From JALYGY01 sp963800975 (GTDB lineage: Bacteria > Actinomycetota > Rubrobacteria > Rubrobacterales > Rubrobacteraceae), in contig CAWDDB010000020.1 in the NCBI GenBank assembly GCA_963800975.1, positions 1-64,000 of the forward strand: a stretch of 64,000 nt of DNA, in the 5' to 3' direction. The stretch's first letter is position 1. Each line of letters opens with the position of its first letter. Position numbers and translations under genes: made by a program. This document shows positions 1 to 8,411 of this stretch, one piece after another. The notes beneath the pieces were generated by a model that was not told where the DNA came from, did no database searches, and saw only the letters and a program-made list of their open reading frames with translations.

Positions 1-1411
1 TTCCCGGCAGAGACCGATACCCGTCTTCGTCCACGACGACCGTCTCGCCCGATGAGGCCGGTTGCTCACTCGTGTCTGCCGTCGTGTCCAGCCACCGTTC
101 GGCGTCCTGGAGGCGAGCCTCGGCCGCCTCCAGCCCGATGTGACCCAATGACGCAAATGCGTAGTAGACGCTGAGCACGGGCCTGGAGCCGACTAGCTCG
201 TCCGGCAGCGCCTCTAACCAGCCAAAAAGCGTGTCCTCCGGACCACTACCGAGCATTTCAAGCGCCGCCAACTCGACCAGGCTCGCTGCTCGCTCGAAAT
301 CCTCGGCGGCCAGCGCGTGGCGGATAGCATCGGTTGGCGAACCATTCCGCTCGTACCACTCGCTCGCCCGCCGGTGCAGGGTAGGTGCCCTATCGGGCTG
401 CTCCTCCATCAAGCGCGCGCGGAGAACGTCCGCAAAGAGGTGATGGTAGCGAAACCAGTGGCGTCTATCGTCGAGCGGAACGACGAACAGGTTTCCTCGC
501 TCCAGAGCCTCCAACAGCGCGTTGCTTCTCTCTTGGCCGGTGACGGCATCGCACAGCGGACCACTCAACCTCTCGAGAATGGAGGTTTGGAGCAAGAAGC
601 TCCGGACACGTTCGGGCTGACGTTGCAGGACCTCTTCGACCAGATAGTCCACGACGTACCGGTTGTCTCCAGCGAAAGCCCTGATGAACCCAGCAACGTC
701 CTCTCGCCCCCGCATCGAGAGTGCCGCAAGCTGGAGCCCCGCGATCCAGCCCTCAGTGCGGTCTTCCAGTGCAGCGATGTCTTCCGCCGAGAGGCCCAGG
801 CCCATCACCCCTTCGAGAAACTCGGCGGCCTCGGAGGGGGTGAAACGCAGGTCCGCCGCACGCAGTTCGCCCAACTGGCCCCGGGCGCGTAACCGGGCCA
901 GGGGTAGATTTGGGTCCTCGCGGGTGGCGATGACCAGGTGCATCCGTGGCGGCAGGTGCTCGAGCACGAAGGCGAGGGCGTCGTCGACCGCTCTGGCATC
1001 GATGAGGTGGTAGTCATCGAGGACCAGGACGATTTCGTCCTCGACGGTGGTGACCTCGTTGAGCAGCACCGTCAGGATCGACTCGGTCGGCGGTGGCTGG
1101 GGTGACTGGAGCGCACCCAACACCCCTTCTGCGATGTTCGGAGCAATGGTCTGCAAAGCGGCGACGAGGTAAGCCAGAAAGCGCGTGGGGTCGCTATCCG
1201 CTTCGTCCAGCGACAGCCAAGCGGCTGGCCTTTCGCAACCGGCGACCCATTCGCCAAGCAGCGTGGTTTTGCCAAAGCCGGCGGGGGCGGAGATGAGGGT
1301 CAGTTTGCGGGGCAGACCCTCGTTGAGACGCCCGGTCAGGCGGGGACGGAGGACGGCATGGGGCCGAGGTGGGGGGACATAGAGTTTGGTAGTTAGGATT
1401 GGCGTAGACAT
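1..1411 (-). CDS. MalT-type LuxR-family ATPase regulator (LAL), C-terminus beyond the left edge
   Basis: About 470 codons of a large transcriptional activator; the gene runs off the left end of the window. It starts at ATG 1411 with the family-typical N-terminus MSTPILTTKLYVPPPRP. A Walker A motif (APAGFGKTT) lies near residues 42-50 and a Walker B-like strand (IVLVLDDYH) near 127-135, so it is a STAND-class signalling ATPase. The WFRYHHLFADVLRARL block that follows the ATPase in MalT/LAL proteins is present, then the start of the TPR-like helical region. The DNA-binding LuxR helix-turn-helix would lie outside the window. Such proteins bind an inducer through the helical repeats and activate transcription with ATP. 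The target is unknown; the oxidoreductase gene upstream is on the same strand. Confidence 0.9.
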   Translation of the reverse strand, partial: MSTPILTTKLYVPPPRPHAVLRPRLTGRLNEGLPRKLTLISAPAGFGKTTLLGEWVAGCERPAAWLSLDEADSDPTRFLAYLVAALQTIAPNIAEGVLGALQSPQPPPTESILTVLLNEVTTVEDEIVLVLDDYHLIDARAVDDALAFVLEHLPPRMHLVIATREDPNLPLARLRARGQLGELRAADLRFTPSEAAEFLEGVMGLGLSAEDIAALEDRTEGWIAGLQLAALSMRGREDVAGFIRAFAGDNRYVVDYLVEEVLQRQPERVRSFLLQTSILERLSGPLCDAVTGQERSNALLEALERGNLFVVPLDDRRHWFRYHHLFADVLRARLMEEQPDRAPTLHRRASEWYERNGSPTDAIRHALAAEDFERAASLVELAALEMLGSGPEDTLFGWLEALPDELVGSRPVLSVYYAFASLGHIGLEAAEARLQDAERWLDTTADTSEQPASSGETVVVDEDGYRSLPG

Positions 1412-1518
1412 AGATCGGCTTCCGAGTTCTCCGGCACTTGCTCCATGGTAGCGTGATCGGCTCGGCTAGTGAATGATCTTCGGCACCGTGTGCGGCTCGC
1501 CCCAAGAGATGTCGCGCC

Positions 1519-2499
1519 TCACACGGTGATGACGACTTTTCCTCGGGCGCGTCCTTCTTCCAGATACCGGATGGCCTCGGGCACCTCGGCGAGCGGGTAC
1601 GTCCTGTCGATGACCGGCGCAAGCTTGCCGGTTTCGATGAGCTGCCTCAGGAACTGCAGGTCCTCCTTGTTCGGTTTCACCGTGAAGCTAACCATCTTCT
1701 GGCTCACCAATGCTGACAACACGAGCGCCTTGATGACGCGGTCTACGGGTCCGATCCAACGACCTTCCGACTCTCCGCTGCTTATCACGAGGGTCCCATT
1801 AGAGGTGAGCGCGCTCCTGCACTCTGACGGCGAACGGGTCCCCGCCAACTGGAAGATGAGATCGTACTGCTGCCCACTTCTGGTGAAGTCCTCTTCGGTG
1901 TAGTCGATGACGTGGTCTGCGCCGAGCGATCGGGCTATGTCCACGTTCCTCGTGCTACACACGCCGGTCACCTCGGCGTCGAAGGACTTGGCGATTTGCA
2001 CGGCGAAGGTCCCCACGCCTCCCGACGCCCCGATGATCAGGACCCTCTGCCCTGGCTCGATCCGTCCGTGATCGCGCAGGCCCTGCAGGGCCGTCGACGC
2101 GGCCAGGGGTACGGTCGCCGCCTGCTCGAACGAGAGGGTGGTCGGTTTCGGTGCCAGGAGGTCTTCCGAGATACGTAGATGCTCGGCGAACGCGCCAAAT
2201 CCGTGCATGAACGGGCTCCCGAACACCTCATCGCCAGGCTGGAGCATCGTGACGTTCTTGCCGACCCCTTCGACTTGCCCTGCCACATCGCAACCAAGAA
2301 CCCTGTCCTTCGGGTTGCGTAGCCCGAGTTGCAGGCGGGCGATGTACGGGTCGCCCCGCAGGATGTGCCAGTCGGCGGGGTTGACGGAGGTCGCATGAAC
2401 GCGCAGAAGCACCCCGGCGTCTCCGGGCTCGGGCTTGTCGATGTCCCTGAGTTCTAGGACATCGGGTGGGCCGTAGTTGTCTCGGACTATTGCTTTCAC
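1519..2499 (-). CDS. NADP-dependent MDR oxidoreductase, zinc-independent quinone-oxidoreductase type
   Basis: A 326-residue medium-chain dehydrogenase/reductase. The N-terminal GroES-like catalytic domain has the usual PGDEVFG segment and no zinc-binding cysteine cluster. It is followed by a Rossmann fold with the nucleotide-binding motif VLIIGASGGVGTFAVQIAK near residue 150. This pattern fits NAD(P)H-dependent quinone or enone reductases that act in the cytoplasm on small carbonyls. The start is GTG at 2499, behind an AAAGGAGGAGAAC ribosome site. Length is normal for the family. The gene lies 107 bases upstream of the LuxR-type regulator on the same strand. The substrate cannot be told from sequence. 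Confidence 0.88.
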   Translation of the reverse strand: MKAIVRDNYGPPDVLELRDIDKPEPGDAGVLLRVHATSVNPADWHILRGDPYIARLQLGLRNPKDRVLGCDVAGQVEGVGKNVTMLQPGDEVFGSPFMHGFGAFAEHLRISEDLLAPKPTTLSFEQAATVPLAASTALQGLRDHGRIEPGQRVLIIGASGGVGTFAVQIAKSFDAEVTGVCSTRNVDIARSLGADHVIDYTEEDFTRSGQQYDLIFQLAGTRSPSECRSALTSNGTLVISSGESEGRWIGPVDRVIKALVLSALVSQKMVSFTVKPNKEDLQFLRQLIETGKLAPVIDRTYPLAEVPEAIRYLEEGRARGKVVITV

Positions 2500-2612
2500 A
2501 CTGAGTTCTCCTCCTTTTTACACGCTCCCCCCAGAGTAGTTGCACCCAATGTGACCCAACACTGCGAGGAGCGATGCATCCCCACATGGGCGGTCTTTGA
2601 AACTCTCCTGGT

Positions 2613-2677
2613 GAACTTCGGAGAATACCCCACAGGCGAACGTCGCAGAAGGCTTCTTCTACGCACTTGGGTGAATA
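2613..2677 (+). repeat. Dispersed intergenic element, copy 1 (two left modules)
   Basis: Left module GAACTTCGGAGAATACCCC, a second degenerate module CGAACGTCGCAGAAGG, then the right arm CTACGCACTTGGGTGAATA. It lies in the 319-base gap between the oxidoreductase and the CPBP gene. Nothing else is recognisable in that gap. Confidence 0.85.
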
Positions 2678-2818
2678 AGCCTTCGGCAGCTGCACCGGGG
2701 GCCGCTACTGCGCGTCGTTGGAGAACCCGGTACCCTAAACAGGTAGGTCTACTGGTGTGCTGTCGCCCTCGGCGCCATAGCCTTTCATCAAGTTGCAATG
2801 AAAGAGAGGGGAGACTCT

Positions 2819-3607
2819 GTGTCTGCGGTCAGACGACACCCGATCATCGCGTTCTTCGTCCTGGCCTACGCGATCTCTTGGGGGTTCTTGCCGATCGAGA
2901 GCGTTAGGTTCTTGCCGTCCGGTCCGCTCATCGCCGCCCTCATCGTGATCCCCCTCACCCAGGGCCTCTCGGGGCTCAAGGAGCTCGGCTTGCGGATGAT
3001 CCGCTGGCGCGTGAGGTGGTACTGGTACGCGCTGGCCTTGGGCTTGCCGCTTGCGGTTCACCTGTTCAGTGTGGGGCTCAACGTCGCGACCGGTGCAGGC
3101 ATCCCGTCGCTGACCTTCAGCTCCTTGACCACCTTCCTCATGGTGTTCGCGATACGCATGGTCAACCCCGCCGACGGGCCTGTGGGCGAGAATCCGGGCT
3201 GGCAAGGCTTCGCCCTGCCAGGGCTGCAGGGATTCGGCTACTCGCCGCTTCTGGCCACCATGATCGTGGCGCCGCTCGTGGCGGGCTGGCACCTGCCCAC
3301 CTTCTTCCTGGAAGAGGGCGGCTGGCAGCCGTTTGTCGTCGTGGGCGGCTTCGTGACGACGATGGCGGTTACGATCTGGTACAACTGGCTCTTCAACCGC
3401 ACTGGTGGCAGCGTGCTCCTGGTCATCGTGGCGCACAACCTCGAAGGAAGCATCCAGTACGAGTTCGGCTGGATCTACATGTGCCTGTGGTGCGCGGTGG
3501 CGATCGGGTTGATCGTCTTCGACCGGAAGTCCTGGCGCGGGCCGGCGCAGGCGCAGGCGACGACGGTGCTGCAGCCGGCGTATGAGGGCGAGAGCCGAGT
3601 GAGATGA
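2819..3607 (+). CDS. CPBP-family intramembrane protein with degenerate catalytic motif
   Basis: A 262-residue polytopic membrane protein of the CPBP (CAAX protease, Abi) family. The conserved region GWQGFALPGLQ, the second motif AGWHLPTFFL and the third motif IVAHNLEGS are visible in order. The usual first motif EExxWR reads ENPGWQ: the second glutamate is Asn and the Arg is Gln. Proteolytic activity is therefore doubtful, although the two histidine motifs remain. I choose GTG 2819 as start because AGAGGGGAG lies just upstream; an in-frame ATG at 2798 has no ribosome site. The gene is the sole cargo between elements 1 and 2. Confidence 0.8.
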   Translation: MSAVRRHPIIAFFVLAYAISWGFLPIESVRFLPSGPLIAALIVIPLTQGLSGLKELGLRMIRWRVRWYWYALALGLPLAVHLFSVGLNVATGAGIPSLTFSSLTTFLMVFAIRMVNPADGPVGENPGWQGFALPGLQGFGYSPLLATMIVAPLVAGWHLPTFFLEEGGWQPFVVVGGFVTTMAVTIWYNWLFNRTGGSVLLVIVAHNLEGSIQYEFGWIYMCLWCAVAIGLIVFDRKSWRGPAQAQATTVLQPAYEGESRVR

Positions 3608-3693
3608 TGAAGTAGAGGAAGTCTCGATAGTACCCGACGGAAGCCGCTCTGACTCCGGTACGCCGCTTATAGATGGTGGACCGGGGCTACGCG

Positions 3694-3732
3694 GACTTCC
3701 GAGAATCGTTCTTACCCGCAGTTGGGTGAATA
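3694..3732 (+). repeat. Dispersed intergenic element, copy 2
   Basis: Single-module copy: left arm GACTTCCGAGAATCG, right arm TTACCCGCAGTTGGGTGAATA. Lies between the CPBP gene and the 7TM gene. Confidence 0.85.
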
Positions 3733-3835
3733 GGGCCTAAGTCCTAAGGCGCGAACCTCCCTTCGTCCGATGGACCCACGACGGTGTGAGGCTATACTGC
3801 CCCGCGACGTGACGAACGGGCAAGCGAGGCAGGCG

Positions 3836-4977
3836 ATGGGAAGGGTTTCTCACAAGAGCGTGCGGGACCCCGGCCCGGATCGCGCGGCCGCCCGGATGGG
3901 CCCGCGGGGCGCCGCCTGGCTCGCCTGGTGCCTGTGCGCGCTTTCCCTGGGGCTCGCGGCGCTCGGGCTCCTCCTGCTGGTCCTGAGCCGCGAAGCGCTC
4001 CCCGGCGTGCCCGTCTTCGAGGAGTGGGCCGAGGATGCCGTGGTGGCCGTGGGCTTCTCCACCCTCGGCGCGCTCGTCGCGCCCCGCTTCCCCCCCGGAA
4101 CCCCATCGGCTGGCTGTTCTGCGCCCTGGGCCTCGTCGCGGCAGTGCTCCTGTTCGGGGGCGAGTACGCCTACTACTCCCTTATGGCGCGCCCCGGGCAG
4201 CTGCCGGGCGGCGAGGCGGCGGCCTGGGTGGTCTCGTGGCTGTGGGTGGTGCATTCGGGCCTTTTCGCGTTCCTGGGGCTGCTGTTCCCCGACGGCCGGC
4301 TGCCGACGCCCCGCTGGCGCCCCTTCGCCTGGCTCGTCGTGGCGGTGGTCGTCGGGGGTAGCGTCGCCACGGCCTTCTCGCCCGGGCCGATCGACTCGTT
4401 GGCCCCCATACGCAACCCCTTGGGCATCGAGGGCGCCCCGAACCTCTCCGCCCCGTTCGAGGCCGTCGTCTTCGCGCTCGCCCTCGGAGCGGCGCTCTCC
4501 TTGCTTGTGCGGCTGCGCCGGGCCGGCGGCGTGGAGCGCCAGCAGATCAAGTGGTTCGCCTACGCCGCCGCCGTGCTGGCCCTCGGCGCCATCGTCTCGT
4601 GGGTGGTCTCCGACGCGGTCGGCGTTTGGTGGCTGCGCTGGGAAGTCGGCTTCGCGGCGACCATGGTCGGCCTGGCGGGCCTGCCGGTTGCCCTGGGCAT
4701 CGCCGTCTTGAGGTACCGCCTCCACGGCATCGACATCATCATCAATCGCACCCTCGTCTACGGCATCCTCACGGCGGTACTGGCCGGGGTCTTCGAGGTG
4801 TCCGCCGTGACGCTCCAACACGCGCTGCTCGTCCTCACTCACGTGGAGGACTCCCAGCTGGCCTACTTCGGCACCGCGATGGTGATGGCGGCCCTCTTCG
4901 AGCCCCTCAAGCGCCGCATCGACGCCTTGGTGGAGGGCCGCTTCTTCCGGGAGCGGAACCGGGGGTCGGGCCGGTGA
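3836..4977 (+). pseudogene. 7TM sensor-kinase-type membrane domain protein, frameshifted
   Basis: Two overlapping reading frames together make one protein. Frame 1, from ATG 3836, gives a hydrophobic N-terminus ending GALVAPRFP. The second frame resumes with RNPIGWLFCALGLV and continues to the stop at 4977. In relatives these segments are contiguous (VAxRRPxNPIGWLFC). The break coincides with a run of seven C at 4090-4096 and is explained by loss of one base. The rest shows further membrane helices, the FPDGRLP and QQIKWFAYA motifs and RYRLHGIDIIINRTLVYG, typical of membrane domains in front of actinobacterial sensor histidine kinases. The product stops at EGRFFRERN without any kinase domain, just before element 3. 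It could be a true pseudogene, a sequencing error, or a stand-alone 7TM protein. Confidence 0.75.
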
Positions 4978-4979
4978 CC

Positions 4980-5017
4980 GACTTCCGAGAATCTTTACTC
5001 TCGGAAGTCGGATGAAA
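4980..5017 (+). repeat. Dispersed intergenic element, copy 3, with perfect hairpin
   Basis: ACTTCCGAGA (4981-4990) and TCTCGGAAGT (4999-5008) form a perfect 10-bp stem around ATCTTTAC, followed by a degenerate right arm CGGATGAAA. This copy can act as a hairpin terminator for the gene just upstream. Confidence 0.8.
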
Positions 5018-5040
5018 TGCGTCCGAGGGATGGGTACCCC

Positions 5041-5091
5041 TTGACAAGTTCGGTAGAGTAGGTGACGATATCGATACCCCCTGGGGGTATC
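5041..5091 (+). promoter_or_regulatory. CsoR-type copper operator with -35 element
   Basis: GATACCCCCTGGGGGTATC at 5073-5091 is a perfect 19-base palindrome matching the operators of CsoR-family Cu(I) repressors (two G/C arms flanked by AT). A TTGACA box at 5041-5046 lies where the palindrome would cover the -10/+1 region. Binding would therefore block the promoter until copper binds the repressor. The downstream genes are all copper-associated families. No csoR gene is in the window. Confidence 0.8.
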
Positions 5092-5140
5092 AAATATGGC
5101 GACGGAAAGGCGGCGACCGCGGGGCGTGAGGTGGGCCGGG

Positions 5141-5554
5141 ATGATCGAATCGGTCCGGGGTGGGCGAACCAGGCAGGGGCTCTTGGCTCTCCTGCTCGCG
5201 GGGGCGCTGCTCCTATGCCACGGGGTCTACGGTGCCTCCCACCAGCTGCACCAGACTCCGGGCCCGGCCTCCCTCCATGCGGCCGCGCACCCCTCCCATG
5301 ACTCGCACGGCGGGGGGCGCTCGCCCGGGGGATCGCACCCGGACGGGGGCGGTGGGGGACACCCGGACACTTCGGCGTACGCCGCCGCGCTGGCGGCGGT
5401 CCTCCTGGGGGCGGTCGTCGTCGCGCACTTGCGCGGCCTCAGGACCTGGGCGAGGGCTCAGGAGAACCCGGTCGCCGTGGCGCGTCCCTCGTTATCCGTG
5501 CCCGCATTGCCGAGGGGGTCGCCCCCGTCCGTCTCGCAGGTATTCCGCCTCTGA
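5141..5554 (+). CDS. Small His-rich membrane protein (DUF6153-like), copper-associated
   Basis: A 137-residue protein with an N-terminal hydrophobic segment (LLALLLAGALLLCHGVYGA), a histidine/glycine-rich central stretch (HQLHQ, HAAAHPSHDSHGGG, GGHPDTS) and a second hydrophobic segment (AAALAAVLLGAVVVAHL). It resembles small actinobacterial proteins (DUF6153-like) found beside DUF305 genes. The exposed histidines suggest extracytoplasmic metal binding, which is inference. I prefer ATG 5141 with GAGGTGG upstream; the in-frame ATG at 5096 lies only four bases after the CsoR operator and has no ribosome site. First gene of a copper-responsive set of three. Confidence 0.65.
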   Translation: MIESVRGGRTRQGLLALLLAGALLLCHGVYGASHQLHQTPGPASLHAAAHPSHDSHGGGRSPGGSHPDGGGGGHPDTSAYAAALAAVLLGAVVVAHLRGLRTWARAQENPVAVARPSLSVPALPRGSPPSVSQVFRL

Positions 5555-5604
5555 TCCCTTCCTAGGGAAGCGCTAGCAAGCGACACTCTAGGAAAGGAAT
5601 CAAG

Positions 5605-6285
5605 TTGCGCAGGTACTTAGGTTTAGTGCTGCACGTGCTGCTCTTGGCGGGCGCGTTGGCGCTGGCCTCTTGCGGGGGCTCCGGCGGCGGCCAAGGAGAC
5701 GCGAACAAGCAAGGCGGCGGTGGCATGGCCGGGATGGATCACGGCTCCGATGGTTCCATGGGCGCCATGGACAGCGGCCCGATGGCCGCCCAAGAGATGG
5801 TCATGGTCGACGGCGAGTACTCCGACGAGGCCTTCATAGACTCGATGGTCCCCCACCACCGGGGCGCCGTGGGGATGGCCGAGGTCGCGATGGTGAACGC
5901 CGAGCACCCGGAGATCCGGACCCTTGCCGAGGAGATCGTCTCCGCCCAAGAAGCCGAGATACAAGAGCTTCGGGCCATCAAGGAGGAGGAGTACGGCACC
6001 CCGAAGGTCGCGCGGGGGATGGACGCCTCGCAGATGGAGGCGATGGGCATGACCGATCCCCAGGCGCTCGCCGATAAGCGGCCCTTCGATAAGGCGTTCA
6101 TAGACGCCATGATCCCCCACCACGAGTCCGCGATAGAGATGGCCGGCGTCGCCGTCGAGAGCAGCGAGAACCCACGCATACGGGAGATCGCGGAGGGCAT
6201 CGTGGAGGCCCAGGAGAAGGAGATCGCGCAGATGCGAGAAGTGGCGAGAGGACTGGTACCCGGAGGGCTGACGGCCCTCAAGTAG
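5605..6285 (+). CDS. DUF305 lipoprotein with duplicated HH motif
   Basis: A 226-residue lipoprotein: signal peptide ending in the lipobox LASC (about residues 20-23), a Gly/Met/His-rich linker (MAGMDHGSDGSMGAMDSGPM), then a DUF305 domain of two repeats. Each repeat carries the signature FIDSMVPHHRGAVGMAE or FIDAMIPHHESAIEMAG. DUF305 proteins are ferritin-like periplasmic or surface proteins that recur in copper-resistance loci. The Met- and His-rich linker fits copper binding. The start is TTG 5605 behind AGGAAAGGAAT. It sits between the small His-rich membrane protein and DUF4396, downstream of the CsoR-type operator. Confidence 0.9.
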   Translation: MRRYLGLVLHVLLLAGALALASCGGSGGGQGDANKQGGGGMAGMDHGSDGSMGAMDSGPMAAQEMVMVDGEYSDEAFIDSMVPHHRGAVGMAEVAMVNAEHPEIRTLAEEIVSAQEAEIQELRAIKEEEYGTPKVARGMDASQMEAMGMTDPQALADKRPFDKAFIDAMIPHHESAIEMAGVAVESSENPRIREIAEGIVEAQEKEIAQMREVARGLVPGGLTALK

Positions 6286-6299
6286 AAAGGAGCAGATAG

Positions 6300-6791
6300 A
6301 TGATGCACGGAAAGGACGCGTCGCTCAACAGGGTGGCGTTCAGCGCTACGGCGCACTGCCTCACGGGTTGCGCCATCGGCGAGGTGTTGGGCATGGTGAT
6401 CGGCACGGCCCTCGGGTGGGGCAACGTCGCAACGATAGCCCTTGCGGTGGTCTTGGCGTTCTTCTTCGGCTACTCGCTGACGATGGTGCCGCTGCTGCGC
6501 TCGGGCCTGGCGCTCGCCACGGTGCTGCCGCTGGCGTTCGCCTCGGACACGCTCTCGATCACCATCATGGAGATCGTGGACAACGCGGTCATGCTCGTCG
6601 TCCCCGGCGCGATGGAGGCGGGTCTGACGAGCCCGCTGTTCTGGGGCTCCCTCGCGTTCGCCCTGGCGGTGGCGTTCGTGGCGGCCTTCCCGGTCAACCG
6701 CTGGCTCATCGCGCGCGGCAGGGGGCACGCCGTCGTCCACCAGTACCACGGCGGGCACGACGGGGGCCACGAGCACCCCGACCACCGCTAG
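6300..6791 (+). CDS. DUF4396 membrane protein
   Basis: A 163-residue polytopic membrane protein that starts at ATG 6300 just after GAAAGGAGCAG, 14 bases downstream of the DUF305 gene, so it is co-transcribed with it. DUF4396 hallmarks are present: an N-terminal AHCLTGCAIGE segment with conserved His and Cys, and the FASDTLSITIMEIVDNAVML helix. The tail is histidine-rich (HAVVHQYHGGHDGGHEHPDHR shortened here to its start and end: HAVVHQY, EHPDHR). Members of this family recur next to copper and DUF305 genes. A role in copper handling is inferred from context; the reaction or transport is unknown. Confidence 0.85.
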   Translation: MMHGKDASLNRVAFSATAHCLTGCAIGEVLGMVIGTALGWGNVATIALAVVLAFFFGYSLTMVPLLRSGLALATVLPLAFASDTLSITIMEIVDNAVMLVVPGAMEAGLTSPLFWGSLAFALAVAFVAAFPVNRWLIARGRGHAVVHQYHGGHDGGHEHPDHR

Positions 6792-6814
6792 CGACGGTCG
6801 GCCAGGACGTTCGA

Positions 6815-6848
6815 GGAAAGGTCGGGGCTCTCGGGTCCCGACCTTTCC
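6815..6848 (+). terminator. Intrinsic-type terminator after the copper operon
   Basis: GGAAAGGTCGGG (6815-6826) pairs perfectly with CCCGACCTTTCC (6837-6848) around a 10-base loop, 24 bases after the DUF4396 stop and 11 bases before element 4. The T-tract is poor. Confidence 0.75.
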
Positions 6849-6858
6849 CTCCTTCCGA

Positions 6859-6896
6859 GCTTCCGAGAACCCGTTTTACCGGAAGGTGGGTGAATT
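6859..6896 (+). repeat. Dispersed intergenic element, copy 4
   Basis: Left arm GCTTCCGAGAACC, spacer CGTT, right arm TTACCGGAAGGTGGGTGAATT. CTTCCG and CGGAAG can pair. Identity with the second SemiSWEET unit begins inside this copy, at the spacer. Confidence 0.85.
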
Positions 6897-7576
6897 GCAC
6901 CCGGATACGCCGAACGGGTGAGCCGGCCTTAGAGCGTAAGTCCTAGAACAAGAGCGGTCCTTCGCCCGATGCCCTTCTTCGCCCCGGCGGCCATGCTACC
7001 CCAGACGACCCGAGACGAGGTCGAGGCGGCTTGGAAGAAGGATCGACGCCGCTCGCGGTCCACGGTACCGAGATCACGGAGGCGACACGATGACCCCGGA
7101 GATCACCCAAGTGCTGGGCGCGGCCGCGACGCTGTACGGGCTGGGCGGCGCCCTCTCCGTGCTCCTCCAGGCGCACCGGATGCGCGTCCGCGGCACCTCC
7201 GGCGACGTCTCGGTCCGCTTCTTCGGCGTGTACGTCGGGGGCTTCGCGGTCTGGCTGCTCTACGGCCTCGGCATCGGCGACTTCCCGGTCATCGTGGTCC
7301 ACGCGGTGGGCCTGGTGAGCGGCACCATCACGCTGGCGGTCGCGCTCAGGCTCCGCCGCCCCGCCGCCGCGGCCGCCGCGGCAGCGCCGCTCCGGCCGAC
7401 CTCCCCCCGCCGTTGGTGCCGGTCGCGGTACAGCGCGGCCGGATCGGGCGCGAGGAGCGTTACCCGGAGCGCGCCTTCGGAACGGAGCACCTCGACCGCG
7501 AGCAAGGTCGGGGTAAGGTGCTGGGCGTAGACGCACACCATCCGAGAACCCCCTCAAGGCGAACTTCCGAGAATCG
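6876..7576 (+). repeat. Duplicated SemiSWEET unit, copy A
   Basis: About 701 bases that recur at 17860-18560 (offset 10984). I see one difference (T at 6978, C at 17962); both ends stop in the spacer of an element. The unit holds a 193-base leader, the SemiSWEET gene and the left arms of element 5. Confidence 0.85.
7090..7530 (+). CDS. SemiSWEET-type small membrane transporter, copy A
   Basis: A 146-residue protein. Residues 1-90 have the SemiSWEET/PQ-loop layout of three helices: LGAAATLYGLGGALSVLLQ, then VRFFGVYVGGFAVWLLYGLG, then VIVVHAVGLVSGTITLAVAL. Such half-transporters dimerise to move sugars or related small solutes. The remaining 55 residues are an Ala/Arg/Ser-rich tail that is unusual for the family, which is normally about 90 residues. 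The start is ATG 7090, preceded by GGAGGCGACACG. An identical protein is encoded at 18074-18514. Two identical coding copies 11 kb apart point to recent duplication of the whole unit. Confidence 0.75.
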   Translation: MTPEITQVLGAAATLYGLGGALSVLLQAHRMRVRGTSGDVSVRFFGVYVGGFAVWLLYGLGIGDFPVIVVHAVGLVSGTITLAVALRLRRPAAAAAAAAPLRPTSPRRWCRSRYSAAGSGARSVTRSAPSERSTSTASKVGVRCWA

Positions 7577-7600
7577 TACTTCCACGCACTTGGGTGAATA
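7541..7600 (+). repeat. Dispersed intergenic element, copy 5 (two left modules)
   Basis: Modules TCCGAGAACCCCCTCAAGG and CGAACTTCCGAGAATCG, then right arm TTCCACGCACTTGGGTGAATA. Begins 10 bases after the SemiSWEET stop. Confidence 0.9.
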
Positions 7601-7667
7601 CGTCCTCGTTGGGTAAGATTCCGGCAGATCCATCGGCATGTAACCGCCGACGGAGGAGCAACCCGCC

Positions 7668-8399
7668 TTGACGGAGGATAACGGCTTGCTGCAGGCAGCG
7701 CTCAACGGCGATCGCGAGCATCCCGCGGTACCCCGTACGCCCGAAGAACTCGCCGCCGAGGCGCGCGAGGCGGTAGAGGCTGGCGCCGGATCCTTGCACT
7801 TGCACCCTTACGACGACCACGGCCACCAAACGCTCGCAGCGGAGCCGTGCGCCGCGGCGCTGCGCGCCGTCCGCGCCGCGTGCCCCGGGATTGCGATCTC
7901 GCTCAGCACCTCGGCGGCCATCGAGCCCCATCCCGAGCGGCGAATCGCGCTCATCGCCGCCTGGACGGAGCTTCCGGACCTCGTGACGGCCAACCAGGGC
8001 GAGGAAGGGATCCTCGAGCTCTGCGAGCTGCTCATTACACGAGGCATAGGGATCGAGGCCGGCCTGCTGTCGCTCGACGACGCGCGAGCCTTCGTCGTGT
8101 CGGGCATCGCGCCTGGCTGCGTACGGGCGATGGTCGAGCCGCTGGACCCCGACCCTTACGATGCGGTCGCCCACGCCGAGGCCATCGAGAGGGCGCTGGC
8201 CGAAGGCGGAGTCCGACTCGAGCAGGTCCACCACGGCTATGGCATCGCCTCCTGGGCGGTCAATCGCCGCGCTGTGGCGCGCGGCCACGGCATCCGCACC
8301 GGTCTGGAGGACACGACAGTCCTGCCCGACGGTTGCGTGGCCTCGGGCAACGGCGAACTCGTCGCCGCCGCCGCGATGTTGCTGGCGCAGAGCAGATGA
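7668..8399 (+). CDS. BKACE-type 3-keto-5-aminohexanoate cleavage protein
   Basis: A 243-residue TIM-barrel protein of the 3-keto-5-aminohexanoate cleavage (BKACE) family. These enzymes condense beta-keto acids with acetyl-CoA in a Zn-dependent reaction. The metal-binding HLHP motif is at residues 44-47, and LQAALNG at the N-terminus and the C-terminal TGLEDTTVLPDG segment are typical. The protein is somewhat shorter than common members (about 270-300), so its substrate may differ. The start is TTG 7668, with GGAGGAG ten bases upstream. Sole cargo between elements 5 and 6. Confidence 0.8.
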   Translation: MTEDNGLLQAALNGDREHPAVPRTPEELAAEAREAVEAGAGSLHLHPYDDHGHQTLAAEPCAAALRAVRAACPGIAISLSTSAAIEPHPERRIALIAAWTELPDLVTANQGEEGILELCELLITRGIGIEAGLLSLDDARAFVVSGIAPGCVRAMVEPLDPDPYDAVAHAEAIERALAEGGVRLEQVHHGYGIASWAVNRRAVARGHGIRTGLEDTTVLPDGCVASGNGELVAAAAMLLAQSR

Positions 8400-8411
8400 G
8401 GCCACCCAGAA

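Noticed and set aside
1421..1441. Degenerate copy of the dispersed element before the LuxR gene
   Set aside because: CTTCCGAGTTCTCCGGCACTT recalls both arms, but spacing and the GGTGAATA end are missing; chance similarity cannot be excluded.
7275..7541. Antisense frame over the SemiSWEET tail
   Set aside because: Open because of high GC content; the plus-strand SemiSWEET helices are clear and the antisense product has no family features.
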